This document shows, piece by piece, positions 1 through 8,344 of a DNA stretch of 64,000 nucleotides. The notes under the pieces are model-generated. The model was not told the origin of the DNA and did no database searches. It saw only the letters and a list, made by a program, of their open reading frames with translations. The stretch comes from Actinokineospora diospyrosa (GTDB lineage Bacteria > Actinomycetota > Actinomycetes > Mycobacteriales > Pseudonocardiaceae): the NCBI RefSeq assembly GCF_024171925.1, contig NZ_JAMTCO010000016.1, forward strand, positions 1 to 64,000, read 5' to 3'. Made by a program: the position numbers and the translations under genes. Within the stretch, counting starts at the first letter, position 1, and every line of letters begins with the position of its first letter.

Positions 1-54
1 CCCACCTGCCCAGCGCCTGGACAGTCGGAGTCGCTGGTGCCAAGTGCTCGATGG

Positions 55-181
55 GGTGGACCTGTTTTGTGTGGGGGGACGGCACCCGTAGCGTTTCCGC
101 GCGGCAGGGCCAGTCTTTTCGGCCCCTGCTTTGCGGTTCTGCCACGGGTGTCGTAGGGGCCCCGCACAAAACAGGTCCACC
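55..181. repeat. Palindromic MITE-like element, left copy
   Basis: Terminal arms at 55-76 (GGTGGACCTGTTTTGTGTGG and two more G) and 160-181 are reverse complements at 21 of 22 positions. Inner segments (ACCCGT near 83 and ACGGGT near 144; GGCAGGGCC near 102 and GGCCCCTGC near 121) also pair, so the whole element could form a long imperfect hairpin. It has no coding capacity. A second copy lies at 32491-32616. It could be a non-autonomous mobile element or a structured repeat such as a REP/BIME. Confidence 0.75.
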
Positions 182-378
182 GCATCGAGCAAAGCTCGAA
201 AATCGCGGATCAGATGCAATGCCGAAGGCGAGCCGTTCACCGGAGCCGAAGGCGGAGGCCCGAATCCCTTGCCCCGCACCCCCAGCAACGGATGACGTCA
301 AGATCAACCTGATCGAAAGCCCCCAAATACACAGCCTACCGCGCAGCACCAACAAACCGGGAGCACCAACTAAAGCCC

Positions 379-533
379 TGTGGACAACCGCAGACGTTGT
401 GGACAACCAACCACCACAACCACCCCCCAAGATCATCTGCCACAAGAGCCCCCGATATACAGCCTACCGACGCGCACCGACAAAACAGCCGCAGCAAACG
501 GAACCTGTGGACAACCAAGGCCATTGTGGACAA
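379..533. promoter_or_regulatory. Cluster of four DnaA-box 9-mers
   Basis: TGTGGACAA (TTGTCCACA on the minus strand, the usual actinobacterial DnaA box) occurs perfectly at 379-387, 398-406, 506-514 and 525-533. Each doublet has a 19-bp offset and both boxes have the same orientation. dnaA, dnaN and other oriC neighbours are absent, so this is unlikely to be the main origin. A DnaA-titrating locus or a secondary structure-forming site is possible. That DnaA binds here is inference. Confidence 0.6.
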
Positions 534-658
534 CCGCCCGCCCGGAACCGCCAAGCACCCCCACAGGCAACACCCCACAAAGCAACAACCCCCAGAGCAG
601 CGCCCAAGCGCCACCCCAGGGGCCGTCACCCACGTCTAAGAGATGCCGTCACCCACGT

Positions 659-2023
659 CTAAGCCGTGTGGTCCTCCAACATCTCCGTAACCAGCGCCGC
701 GATCGGGGACCGCTCCGACCGCGTCAATGTCACGTGCGCGAACAGCGGGTGCCCCTTCAACTTCTCGATCACCGCTGCCACCCCGTCATGCCGCCCGACC
801 CGCAGGTTGTCCCGCTGCGCGACGTCATGCGTCAGCACTACCCGCGACCCAGCACCGAGCCGTGAGAGCACCGTCAGCAGGACGTTGCGTTCCAGGGACT
901 GCGCCTCGTCGACGATGACGAAGCTGTCGTGCAGGGAGCGGCCGCGGATGTGGGTCAGGGGGAGGACTTCCAGCATCCCCCGGTCGAGCACCTCATCGAT
1001 GACCGGTTTGCTGACGAGCGCGCCGAGCGTGTCGAACACCGCCTGGGCCCAGGGCAGCATCTTCTCGCTCTCGGTGCCCGGCAGGTAGCCCAGGTCCTGG
1101 CCGCCCACCGCGTACATCGGGCGGAACACCACGACCCTGCGGTGCAGGCCGCGTTCCATGACCGCCTCGAGGCCCGCGCACAGTGCGAGTGCCGACTTGC
1201 CGGTGCCCGCTCGGCCGCCGAGGGAGACGATGCCGATGTCGGGGTCCAGGAGGAGGTCCAGGGCGATGCGCTGTTCGGCGGAGCGGCCGTGCAGGCCGAA
1301 GGCTTCGCGGTCGCCGCGGACGAGGCGGATCTGCTTGTCGGCGGTGACGCGGCCCAGGGCGCTGGAGGTGCCAGCCAATAAACGGAGGCCGGTGTTCGTC
1401 GGGAGTTCGGCTGCCGCGGGGATCCCGTAGTCGGCAGGCTCAACTGCGCCTGATTCGAAGAGGGCGTCCACGGCTTCCTGGGGCACATCCAGGTCGGTCA
1501 TGCCGGTCCAGCCCGATGGGGCTACCTCGCCCGCTCGGTACTCGTCGGCGTCCAGGCCTACCGCGCCCGCCTTGACGCGAAGCGGGATGTCCTTGGTGAC
1601 CAGGGTGACCTCTAGACCCTCGGCTGCCAGGTTCAGGGCGCAGGCGAGGATCCTGGCGTCGTTGCCGTCCGTGCGGAAGCCGGGGGGCAGCACGGACGGG
1701 TCGGAGTGGTTGAGCTCTATGTGCAGGGTGCCGTCACCCATCGCGATGGGTTTGTCGAGCCTGCCGTGCCGTCGCCGCAGGTCGTCGAGGAGGCGGAGCG
1801 TCTCCCTGGCGAACCAGCCCAGTTCCGGGTGGTGCCGCTTGCCCTCCAACTCGCTGATGACCACCAGCGGGACGACCACCGAGTGCTCGGCGAACCGGGT
1901 CAACGCCCACGGGTCCGACAGCAGCACGGAGGTGTCGAGGACGTAGGTGCGCCTGGCTGGTTCCGCCTCCTGGGAACTCGACTGACTTGAGGAAAGGCCT
2001 GTGGATGAACGCGAAGCGGTCAC
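659..2023 (-). CDS. PhoH family PIN-domain/ATPase protein
   Basis: A 454-residue protein with an N-terminal PIN nuclease domain (VLDTSVLL with the metal-binding Asp at about residue 30) followed by a PhoH-type P-loop ATPase. Walker A GRAGTGKS lies at about 270-277 and a Walker B-like VIVDEAQS follows. This is the PhoH2 (PIN-PhoH) arrangement, which in mycobacteria acts as an RNA helicase/RNase. The GTG at 2021-2023 is chosen because AGGGAG sits six bases upstream; the frame continues further upstream with no site. The rest of the neighbourhood matches the M. tuberculosis Rv1095 region. The stop codon is embedded in a short tandem duplication (622-663) at the repeat border. Confidence 0.92.
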   Translation of the reverse strand: MTASRSSTGLSSSQSSSQEAEPARRTYVLDTSVLLSDPWALTRFAEHSVVVPLVVISELEGKRHHPELGWFARETLRLLDDLRRRHGRLDKPIAMGDGTLHIELNHSDPSVLPPGFRTDGNDARILACALNLAAEGLEVTLVTKDIPLRVKAGAVGLDADEYRAGEVAPSGWTGMTDLDVPQEAVDALFESGAVEPADYGIPAAAELPTNTGLRLLAGTSSALGRVTADKQIRLVRGDREAFGLHGRSAEQRIALDLLLDPDIGIVSLGGRAGTGKSALALCAGLEAVMERGLHRRVVVFRPMYAVGGQDLGYLPGTESEKMLPWAQAVFDTLGALVSKPVIDEVLDRGMLEVLPLTHIRGRSLHDSFVIVDEAQSLERNVLLTVLSRLGAGSRVVLTHDVAQRDNLRVGRHDGVAAVIEKLKGHPLFAHVTLTRSERSPIAALVTEMLEDHTA

Positions 2024-2512
2024 GGCAACTCCCTCGCGAACGCGGCACCCGCGTCCGCTTCCTCGGTGGGCCGGGCAACCGGCCCTGGCTGGGTCTGCGA
2101 AGGCCGACGCGCGGTGGCTACCGGCGTCCACCTCGCTCCCCGCGGGAGCCGGGTGCCGGCCCCCTCGCGATCGTCACTCTCACGACCAGGGCCTCCCGGG
2201 TCGGACCGCAGTGGACACGGACCGACACTTCGAAAGCTACCTGCGAACTCCGACAATCGGCACGCTGCCACACAGGTGATTTTCTATTTCGTCATCACAG
2301 TGACATCCCGGCGCCACGCGACCGCGCAGCGTTATCGGATCCGGCCGCGCTAGCACAACCGGCGACCCGCGGCAGCGGCCGAACGTGTCGGCGCGGCCCC
2401 GGTACCGGCGGTTAGGGGTCAGCGGCCCCTAGTGGCCTTGACGCAGCGTATCCGCCCGGCACCGTGATCACCGGACCGGCGGAAAACCCCGACCAAAGCG
2501 GGCAAAGCGTGA
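2024..2512. other. Gap between phoH and the prenyl synthase gene
   Basis: No supported gene. It must hold the phoH promoter. A comparatively AT-rich run (about 2277-2300) and a small hairpin-capable string AGGGGTCAGCGGCCCCT (2414-2430) are the only visible structures. I cannot assign a -10/-35 pair with confidence. Confidence 0.5.
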
Positions 2513-3289
2513 CTAGGACCCGAATCGGCGGTGACGTATTCCGTACGCCCGCAGTGCGCGCAGGAAATCGGTCCGGCGGAAATCCGGCCAGTAGGCCTCG
2601 CAGAAGTGGAATTCCGAGTGCGCCGACTGCCAGAGCAGGAAGCCCGACAGTCGCTGCTCGCCGGAAGTCCTGATCACCAGGTCCGGGTCCGGCTGCCCGG
2701 AGGTGTACAGGTGCTCGGCGATGTGGTCCACGTCCAGCACCTCGGCGAGCGCCTCGATGCTGGTGCCCGCCTCGGCGTGCTGCTGCAGCAGCTTGCGCAC
2801 CGCGTCGGCGATCTCCTGCCTGCCCCCGTACCCGACCGCGATGTTGACCTGCACGCCCTCCCGCCCGCCTGCCCGCTCCGCGGCGGCCTTGAGCCGGGCC
2901 GCGGTCTCGGCGGGCAGCCGGTCGAGCGCGCCGATGATGCGCAGCCGCCACGGGGCGCCCGGCTCGGCCAGCTCGTCGACCACGTCACCGATGATCTCCA
3001 GCAGCGGGCGCAGCTCGGACTCGTCGCGGTTGAGGTTGTCGGTGGACAGCAGCCACAGGGTCACCACCTCGACCCCGGCCTCCTCGCACCAGCCGAGCAG
3101 GTCGGCGATGCGCCGGGCGCCCACCCGGTGCCCGTCGTTGACGTCGGTGAACCCCGCCTCGCGGGCCCAGCGCCGGTTCCCGTCGAGCATCACCCCGACG
3201 TGGCGGGGGGTGCGCCCACCCGCCTGCTGGACGAGTCGCTTCTCGTAGATGCCATAGACGATGTCGGCCACACGCCTGCGCAGACTCAC
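2513..3289 (-). CDS. uppS: Short-chain Z-isoprenyl diphosphate synthase
   Basis: A cis-prenyltransferase of about 258 residues that condenses isopentenyl diphosphate with an allylic diphosphate in the cytosol or at the membrane face. It has the family hallmarks: VMLDGNRRWA with catalytic Asp36, LWLLSTDNLNR in the middle, and RTSGEQRLSGFLLWQ near the C-terminus. Its place beside a hemolysin III gene matches Rv1086, the Z,E-farnesyl diphosphate synthase that feeds decaprenyl phosphate synthesis, so that activity is inferred over C55 UppS. The GTG at 3289 gives a normal length but has no clear ribosome site. It diverges from the CoA-binding gene with about 50 bp between starts. Confidence 0.9.
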   Translation of the reverse strand: MSLRRRVADIVYGIYEKRLVQQAGGRTPRHVGVMLDGNRRWAREAGFTDVNDGHRVGARRIADLLGWCEEAGVEVVTLWLLSTDNLNRDESELRPLLEIIGDVVDELAEPGAPWRLRIIGALDRLPAETAARLKAAAERAGGREGVQVNIAVGYGGRQEIADAVRKLLQQHAEAGTSIEALAEVLDVDHIAEHLYTSGQPDPDLVIRTSGEQRLSGFLLWQSAHSEFHFCEAYWPDFRRTDFLRALRAYGIRHRRFGS

Positions 3290-3338
3290 GGCCAACGAGG
3301 GTACGCCGCCCGGGGGCGATCCGGGGGACACTGGGGAC

Positions 3339-3776
3339 GTGCACCGTACCGAGATCGATCCGATATGGCAGGACCTGGCCGTGCTGGAACGCCTGGTCAG
3401 GGAGTCGCGCACGATCGCGGTCGTCGGCCTCAGCGCCGACCCCGCCCGACCCAGCCACGGGGTCGCGACCTACCTGCGGACCAGCGGCCTGACCCTCTTC
3501 CCGGTGAATCCCGCGCTCGAGCGGTGGGAAGGGCTGCCCGCGTACCGCTCGCTGGCCGACGTGCCCGGCCCGATCGACGTGGTCGACGTCTTCCGCAAGC
3601 CCGAGCACGCGGTCGAGATCGCGCGGGAGGCCGTGGCGGTGGGGGCGGGGGCGTTGTGGCTGCAGTTGGGCGTCATCAGCGATGAGGCGGCACGGGTGGC
3701 GGCGGCGGGCGGGTTGGACGTGGTGATGGACCGGTGCTTCGCGGTGGAGCACAGGGAGGTCGTTGGCTGGTCTTAG
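3339..3776 (+). CDS. CoA-binding domain protein (YccU-like)
   Basis: A 145-residue single-domain Rossmann protein of the CoA_binding_2 family. The nucleotide-binding start TIAVVGLSADPARPSHGVA is visible near residue 30, followed by the typical FPVNPALE and DVVDVFRKPE strings. The family is conserved but its physiological role is unknown. The GTG at 3339 is preceded by GGGGAC. The stop lies close upstream of the hemolysin III gene, so the two may be co-transcribed. Confidence 0.88.
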   Translation: MHRTEIDPIWQDLAVLERLVRESRTIAVVGLSADPARPSHGVATYLRTSGLTLFPVNPALERWEGLPAYRSLADVPGPIDVVDVFRKPEHAVEIAREAVAVGAGALWLQLGVISDEAARVAAAGGLDVVMDRCFAVEHREVVGWS

Positions 3777-3861
3777 TAGCGCTGAGGGGGGCTACCGGCT
3801 GGTTGTGGTGCGGCGCACACAAGCCCGGCGGGAGAACCTACGGTCCCGTAACCTCGGTGGG

Positions 3862-4536
3862 GTGACGGCAGCGACCCAGACCGCGCCCCGGTCCCTCAAG
3901 GACAAGCCCCGCATGCGCGGCGTGATCCACCTGTGGTCGTTCTTCATCTCGTTCGCCACCGGCGGCACGCTCGTGTCGATGGCCGCGACCGTCTCGCCCA
4001 CCGCGGCCCTGGCGACGGCGGTGTACGGCGCCACCGTGCTTGGTCTCTTCGGGGTGAGCGCGCTCTACCACCGCCGCTGGTGGGTCACTGAGCGCGCCCG
4101 CACGATGATGAAGCGGCTCGACCACTCGATGATCTTTCTGTTCATCGCGGGCACTTACACCCCGTTCAGCCTGCTCGCGATGGACCAGCCGACCGGCTAC
4201 ATCGTCCTCGCCGTTGTCTGGGGCGGGGCCATCCTCGGCGTCGGGTTGAAGTTGCTGTGGCCGCACGCGCCCCGCTGGCTCGGCACGCCCATCTACATCG
4301 CCTTGGGTTGGGTGGCCATCTTCGTCCTACCGGAACTGCTCGCCCACGCGGGCGTCGCGGCCCTCGTGCTGTTGCTCGCAGGCGGCCTCTTCTACACCGT
4401 CGGCGCCGTCTTCTACGCGACGAAGTGGCCGAACCCGTGGCCTAGGACCTTCGCCCACCACGAGTTCTTCCACGCCGCCACCGTCCTCGCCGCCGTTTGC
4501 CACTATGTGGCGATCTGGCTCGCGATGTACCCCTAG
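3862..4536 (+). CDS. Hemolysin III family (PAQR-like) membrane protein
   Basis: A 224-residue polytopic protein with about seven predicted membrane helices. Conserved metal-site positions are visible in SALYHRRWW, KRLDHSMIF and the C-terminal HHEFFHAATVLAAVCHYVA. It belongs to the HlyIII/YqfA branch of the PAQR superfamily; despite the name, haemolysis is not established for most members and a membrane-homeostasis role is more likely. GTG 3862 is taken as start because the hydrophilic sequence before it looks non-coding. It pairs with the prenyl synthase gene as Rv1085c does with Rv1086. The stop overlaps the last codon of the opposing XRE gene. Confidence 0.85.
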   Translation: MTAATQTAPRSLKDKPRMRGVIHLWSFFISFATGGTLVSMAATVSPTAALATAVYGATVLGLFGVSALYHRRWWVTERARTMMKRLDHSMIFLFIAGTYTPFSLLAMDQPTGYIVLAVVWGGAILGVGLKLLWPHAPRWLGTPIYIALGWVAIFVLPELLAHAGVAALVLLLAGGLFYTVGAVFYATKWPNPWPRTFAHHEFFHAATVLAAVCHYVAIWLAMYP

Positions 4537-4739
4537 TCCTCGACCCACTCCAGCAGGTCGCCGGGCTGGCACTCGAGCACTCGGCACATGGCCTCCAGCG
4601 TGCTGAACCGCACCGCTTTCGCCCGGCCGTTCTTCAGTACTGCCACGTTCGCGGGTGTGAGACCGACCCGCTCGGCGAACTCGCCGACGCTCATCTTGCG
4701 CTTGGCCAACTCGACGTCGATGCGCACCACGATCGGCAT
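4533..4739 (-). CDS. Small XRE-family regulator (YozG-like)
   Basis: A 68-residue protein that is almost only a Cro/C1 helix-turn-helix: residues 15-40 (SVGEFAERVGLTPANVAVLK) form the HTH and the tail CQPGDLLEW is typical of the YozG type. Its ATG overlaps the TGA of the upstream DUF2975 gene (TGATG), so the two are translationally coupled. Such XRE/DUF2975 pairs are widespread and presumably sense a membrane signal; the ligand is unknown. Confidence 0.88.
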   Translation of the reverse strand: MPIVVRIDVELAKRKMSVGEFAERVGLTPANVAVLKNGRAKAVRFSTLEAMCRVLECQPGDLLEWVED

Positions 4740-5218
4740 CAGATCACCGTGTCCAGGTCGGCCCGCAGTGCCGAGGCTTGGCGCAGCAGGGCGCGCAGCA
4801 CGACCACCAGCAGTCCGACCACGGTGACGCCGACCGACATCAGGAACAGCAGCAGCGGCAGTCCGGGGTCGTCCGCGTTGAACCCGACGTAGCCGAGCAC
4901 GCCGAGCAGCACGACCCCGCCCGCGGCGATCGCCCAGACGATCGCGTCCACCCAGACCAGGGACTCCTCGCTGAAGATCCGGTCGGTCTTGACCAGGGTG
5001 AGCAGTTTCCAGGTGGACACGATCACCGCCTGCACGCACAGCACCCAGAAGACCGTCACCGCGGTCGCGGGCCAGCGCAGGTAAGCCATCTCCGGGTCCT
5101 CGCGCGCCATGTGCGCGAACTGACCCGGCAGCGACATGGTCTGGAACAGCACCAGGACGCCGAAGAGCACCACCAACAGGGCGCGGAGTGGGAGGACCAC
5201 TCGATGCACGGAAGCCAT
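4739..5218 (-). CDS. DUF2975 membrane protein
   Basis: A 159-residue protein with four predicted membrane helices (about 8-28, 50-70, 90-110 and 125-145) and no enzymatic motif. The spacing and the KLLTLVKTDRIFSEESLVWV stretch between helices 2 and 3 are typical of DUF2975. It is the first gene of a two-gene operon with the XRE regulator. Upstream (5235-5270) lies the repetitive run CTATCTATCGAAAGTCAATC, a plausible promoter/operator zone for autoregulation, but this is a guess. Confidence 0.85.
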   Translation of the reverse strand: MASVHRVVLPLRALLVVLFGVLVLFQTMSLPGQFAHMAREDPEMAYLRWPATAVTVFWVLCVQAVIVSTWKLLTLVKTDRIFSEESLVWVDAIVWAIAAGGVVLLGVLGYVGFNADDPGLPLLLFLMSVGVTVVGLLVVVLRALLRQASALRADLDTVI

Positions 5219-5279
5219 GCATCGAGTGTCGCCCTCTATCTATCGAAAGTCAATCGGTAGCTATCGTTGGTCGGTGTGA

Positions 5280-5837
5280 TCAGCCGGTCAGCAGGAAGCT
5301 GTCGACGAGGCCGGTCGTGCTGCTGATCGGGGTGCCGAGCAGGCAGCCGACGACGCTGCCGAGGTAGCTGGTGCCGGAGGTGACCTTGGTGGCGCTGTCG
5401 CCGAGGTGCCTGCCCGCGGTGACCGCCCCGGTGAGGACCACGGTCTGCCCGACGGCGGTGGAGTTGGACCACGTCACGGTCGTGGTGTCGCCGGTCCCGT
5501 CGAGCCAGGTGACGACCTCGGTCTCCGGCGGGATCCCGGGCACCACCGGCACGCAGGACAGCGTGGCGCTGTTGGCCACGGTGCTGGTCGCGGTGGGGCC
5601 GACCAGGCAGCTGCTGTAGGTGTACGTGGCTGTGGCGGTCACGGTCTGCGGGGTGGTGCTGACCGGAGGGGCGAACACCCGGCTGAAGGTGCCCAGGCAC
5701 TCCGCGTCCACCACCGCTGTGACCGGCGCGGGCGCCGCGGCGGCCGGTGTCCAGCTCGCGCTCATCAAGGCCGCCACCAGGATCGCGGCGGTGACCAGCA
5801 CCCGGCGCACTGGTCGGACAGCTCTCGGCTTCGTCAT
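5280..5837 (-). CDS. Secreted protein of unknown function
   Basis: A 185-residue protein with an Arg-rich N-region, a hydrophobic core (VLVTAAILVAALMSASW) and an Ala-rich cleavage region near residue 37, so Sec export is likely. The mature part is Thr/Ser/Val-rich and looks all-beta, with four Cys that could form two disulphides. It resembles generic actinobacterial secreted proteins, and I recognise no enzymatic motif. The ATG at 5837 follows GAGGCGGT. It sits alone downstream of the exporter genes, separated by about 95 bp. Confidence 0.72.
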   Translation of the reverse strand: MTKPRAVRPVRRVLVTAAILVAALMSASWTPAAAAPAPVTAVVDAECLGTFSRVFAPPVSTTPQTVTATATYTYSSCLVGPTATSTVANSATLSCVPVVPGIPPETEVVTWLDGTGDTTTVTWSNSTAVGQTVVLTGAVTAGRHLGDSATKVTSGTSYLGSVVGCLLGTPISSTTGLVDSFLLTG

Positions 5838-5932
5838 CGGTACCGCCTCATCATCGAGTGGTTGCCTGACGTAGCCGATCTTGCTCTGGCGTGGACCCCG
5901 GGACAATGCGCCATCCCGGGGTCCACAACGGC

Positions 5933-6718
5933 TCAGTCGAGCGCGCGCCGGAGGAAGCCGCGGATGCCCAGCGTGCCGAACACGCCGCAGGCGACGACCA
6001 TCACCAGGAGGCTGACCCACATCGGCATGTGCGGCACGTGCGGGACCAGTTCGGCGCGCATGCCCTCGCTGACGTAGGTCAGCGGGTTGAGCGCGCACAG
6101 CACCTGGAACCAGCGCACGCTCTCCAGCCCCATCCACGGGAACTGGGTGGACCCGGTGAACATCAGCGGCACCAGGATCACCGCGAACAGGATGTTGATC
6201 TGCCGCGGCTGCACCGAGGTGCCGATGGTCATCCCGATCGCCGCGCCGACCAGCGAGCCGAGCACCACGATCAGCAGCACCGGCAGCCACGCCGAGGCAG
6301 GCCAGCTGACGTTGTCCAGGATGAGGAACCCGATCGGGATCATCACCAGCGCCGCGATCACCCCGCGCAGCGCGCCGAAGAGCATCTTCTCCACCGCGAC
6401 CCAGGCGATCGGGATCGGCGCGAGCAGCCGGTCCTCGATCTCCCTGGTCCAGGAGAAGTCCATGATCAGCGGCATGGTGGTGTTCTGCAGCGCGCCGAGG
6501 AACCCGTTGAGCGCGACGATGCCGGGCAGCAGGATCGCGGCGTAGTCCGGGCCGACGTAGCCGAGGTTGGCCAGCACCTTGCCGAAGATGAACAGGGTGA
6601 AGAACGGCTGGATGATCACCTGCGCCAGGAACGGCAGCAGTTCGCGGCCGGTCACGAACACGTCGCGCCACAGCACCGAGCCGAAGGTGCGCAGGGGGGA
6701 ACTGGCGTGGGTGGTCAT
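5933..6718 (-). CDS. ABC-2 type permease (DrrB-like)
   Basis: A 261-residue integral membrane protein with six predicted helices and the ABC-2 signature region near the C-terminus (FQVLCALNPLTYVSEGMRAEL). DrrB-type permeases export drugs, lipids or other hydrophobic substrates; the substrate here is unknown. Its start overlaps the stop of the ATPase gene by four bases (ATGA), so ATPase and permease are made together. Confidence 0.92.
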   Translation of the reverse strand: MTTHASSPLRTFGSVLWRDVFVTGRELLPFLAQVIIQPFFTLFIFGKVLANLGYVGPDYAAILLPGIVALNGFLGALQNTTMPLIMDFSWTREIEDRLLAPIPIAWVAVEKMLFGALRGVIAALVMIPIGFLILDNVSWPASAWLPVLLIVVLGSLVGAAIGMTIGTSVQPRQINILFAVILVPLMFTGSTQFPWMGLESVRWFQVLCALNPLTYVSEGMRAELVPHVPHMPMWVSLLVMVVACGVFGTLGIRGFLRRALD

Positions 6719-7764
6719 CGCAGCTCCCGGCCGGTGAGGTGGATGAAGACGTCTTCGAGGCTGGGCGTGCCGATGGAGAGGTCGGTGACCTCGCAGGCCG
6801 TGTCTCCGAGAACGCGCAGCACGGCAGGCAGGACTACCGCGGCCTCGTCTCCGGTGTAGAGGCGGAACTGGCCGGTGGTAGCGGCCGCCGGGGATTCTTT
6901 TGCCGCTAGAGCGGCCAAAGCGGCAGGCGGTAGACCGGGAGGCAGCGCTGCCGGCATGGCAGGACCACCGGCGGCAATCCGCTCAACCCGCTCTACGCCC
7001 TCGATACCGGCTAGAGCCTTCTCGACCAGTTCTGCTGGAGTGCTCGCCAGATTGACCGTGACGCTCACGGTGGTGCTGCCGGGCAGTCCGCGCGTAAGAG
7101 CGGCCGGGGTGTCCAGGGCGAGCAGCTTGCCGTGGTCGACGATCCCGACCCGGTCGCACAGCTTGGCCGCCTCGTCCATGTCGTGGGTGGTGAGGACGAC
7201 CGTGACCCCCTCGGCGCGCAGGTCCCGCACCCGGTCGTGCACGAACAACCGCGCCTGCGGGTCCAACCCGGTCGACGGCTCGTCCAGGAACATCACCTTC
7301 GGCTGGTGCATCAGCGCCCTGGCGATCATCACCCGCTGCGCCTGCCCGCCGGAGACGATATCGATCTTGTCCTTCGCCCGGTCGGCGAGTCCCATCCGCT
7401 CCAGGATCTCGTCCGCCCGCGCGTTGCGCTCGGCCCTGGCCACGCCGTGATAAGCCGCGTGGAACAACAGGTTCTGCCGGATGTTGAGCGATCTGTCCAA
7501 ATTGTTCCGTTGCGGCACCACCGCCAGCAGCTGCCGCGCCCGCCTCGCGTCGCGGACCACATCCACCCCGTGCACCTCGGCGTGCCCGGAAGTGGGCAAG
7601 ACCCGGGTGGTCAACACCCCCACGGTGGTCGTCTTCCCGGCCCCATTGGGCCCCAGCAGGCCGAACACCTCCCCGGCCTCGACGCTGAATCCCAGGCCGT
7701 CGACCGCGGGCTTGGGGTTCTTCTTGTACAGCTTGACAAGGTCCCTGACCTCGACTGCTCTCAC
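6715..7764 (-). CDS. ABC transporter ATPase (DrrA-like)
   Basis: A 349-residue ATPase with Walker A GPNGAGKT, signature VSGGQAQR, Walker B VMFLDEP and H-loop TTHD. The signature has Gln-Ala in place of the common Gln-Lys, a DrrA-like feature. The C-terminal third carries an Ala/Pro-rich insertion (AALPPGLPPAALAALAAKE) within the regulatory domain, longer than in typical DrrA. The GTG at 7764 directly precedes the canonical beta strand. It forms an operon with the downstream permease. Confidence 0.93.
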   Translation of the reverse strand: MRAVEVRDLVKLYKKNPKPAVDGLGFSVEAGEVFGLLGPNGAGKTTTVGVLTTRVLPTSGHAEVHGVDVVRDARRARQLLAVVPQRNNLDRSLNIRQNLLFHAAYHGVARAERNARADEILERMGLADRAKDKIDIVSGGQAQRVMIARALMHQPKVMFLDEPSTGLDPQARLFVHDRVRDLRAEGVTVVLTTHDMDEAAKLCDRVGIVDHGKLLALDTPAALTRGLPGSTTVSVTVNLASTPAELVEKALAGIEGVERVERIAAGGPAMPAALPPGLPPAALAALAAKESPAAATTGQFRLYTGDEAAVVLPAVLRVLGDTACEVTDLSIGTPSLEDVFIHLTGRELR

Positions 7765-7999
7765 CCCGCAACCATATGCCGGACGTCAAACGACATCACG
7801 CCGTTCGCTGTTCACCGAACTGCCCGGGCCCGGCCACCAACCCTGCTTAGCGTTCCGCCCACCTCGGTATCGACCGCTGCGGTGGCGACGTGGGGCGGGC
7901 GCGCCTGCGCAGAACTGACAGCGGGCGAAGGCATCGAGGCAGTTCACCGGATCGCTTCATCGTCGATCTGGACGAAGCTATCCGCAGGGAGCGACCAGC

Positions 8000-8344
8000 T
8001 TGGAGAAGATCGAGAACCCGGTCGCCGAGGCTGAGGTCCGGTGGCGGTCGGCGGCTGAGGGTGGGCGGCGGAGCGGGAACCCGACCGCGCCGGTGTACAT
8101 GGCCACGGCTGGGTTTGTGACCGACGAGGACAGCGAGGTCGACCACGGTCGCGTGTTGAGCGTCCTGCTCCAGAAGACCGGCGAGCTCGACGAGCAGCGG
8201 TGGACGTACCTGGTGGGATTCCTCGTTCCGGAGTTGGCTCTGCCGCATCTGCGTTCAGGGGGTGTGCTGCAGGTGCTCGAAGGTCCGCGCATCGTCGGCA
8301 CCGCGCGGATCACAGCGGTGCTGGGGGAACCGAGCGGTGAGTGA
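8000..8344 (+). CDS. EF-Tu domain III-like stand-alone protein
   Basis: A 114-residue beta-rich protein starting with TTG 8000, with AGGGAG nine bases upstream. The AEVRWRSAAEGGR stretch and the C-terminal LEGPRIVGTARITAVL closely parallel the start and end of EF-Tu domain III (AEVYVLTKEEGGR and REGGRTVGAGVVTKI), yet there is no GTPase domain. It is a paralogue of the C-terminal half of the next gene, whose start it overlaps by eight bases. Function is unknown; binding to a translation partner or EF-Tu ligand is speculation from fold likeness. Confidence 0.7.
   Translation: MEKIENPVAEAEVRWRSAAEGGRRSGNPTAPVYMATAGFVTDEDSEVDHGRVLSVLLQKTGELDEQRWTYLVGFLVPELALPHLRSGGVLQVLEGPRIVGTARITAVLGEPSGE

Larger units (their letters stand above)
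1..540. repeat. Long complex inverted repeat, left copy
   Basis: This stretch recurs in reverse complement at about 32009-32735. In order it holds a flank that also begins the other copy, a palindromic element (55-181), a GC-rich block rich in GCCGAAGGCG (about 222-275), and two tandem units of about 127 bp (about 301-540). Each unit carries the string CAGCCTACCG followed by a doublet of TGTGGACAA. The first bases of the window already match the other copy, so the repeat continues beyond the left edge. I see no credible gene here: the open frames across it have no ribosome site and follow from the high GC. A dispersed family in this genome is likely but cannot be shown from one window. Confidence 0.85.

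Noticed and set aside
379..533. Calling this the chromosomal replication origin
   Set aside because: No dnaA, dnaN, recF or gyrase genes nearby, no AT-rich unwinding element, and the same array occurs 31 kb away.
51..662. A 203-codon open frame across the left repeat
   Set aside because: No ribosome site, low-complexity Pro/Thr/Gln-rich product, and it crosses DnaA-box repeats; conservation with the right copy is explained by DNA-level repetition.
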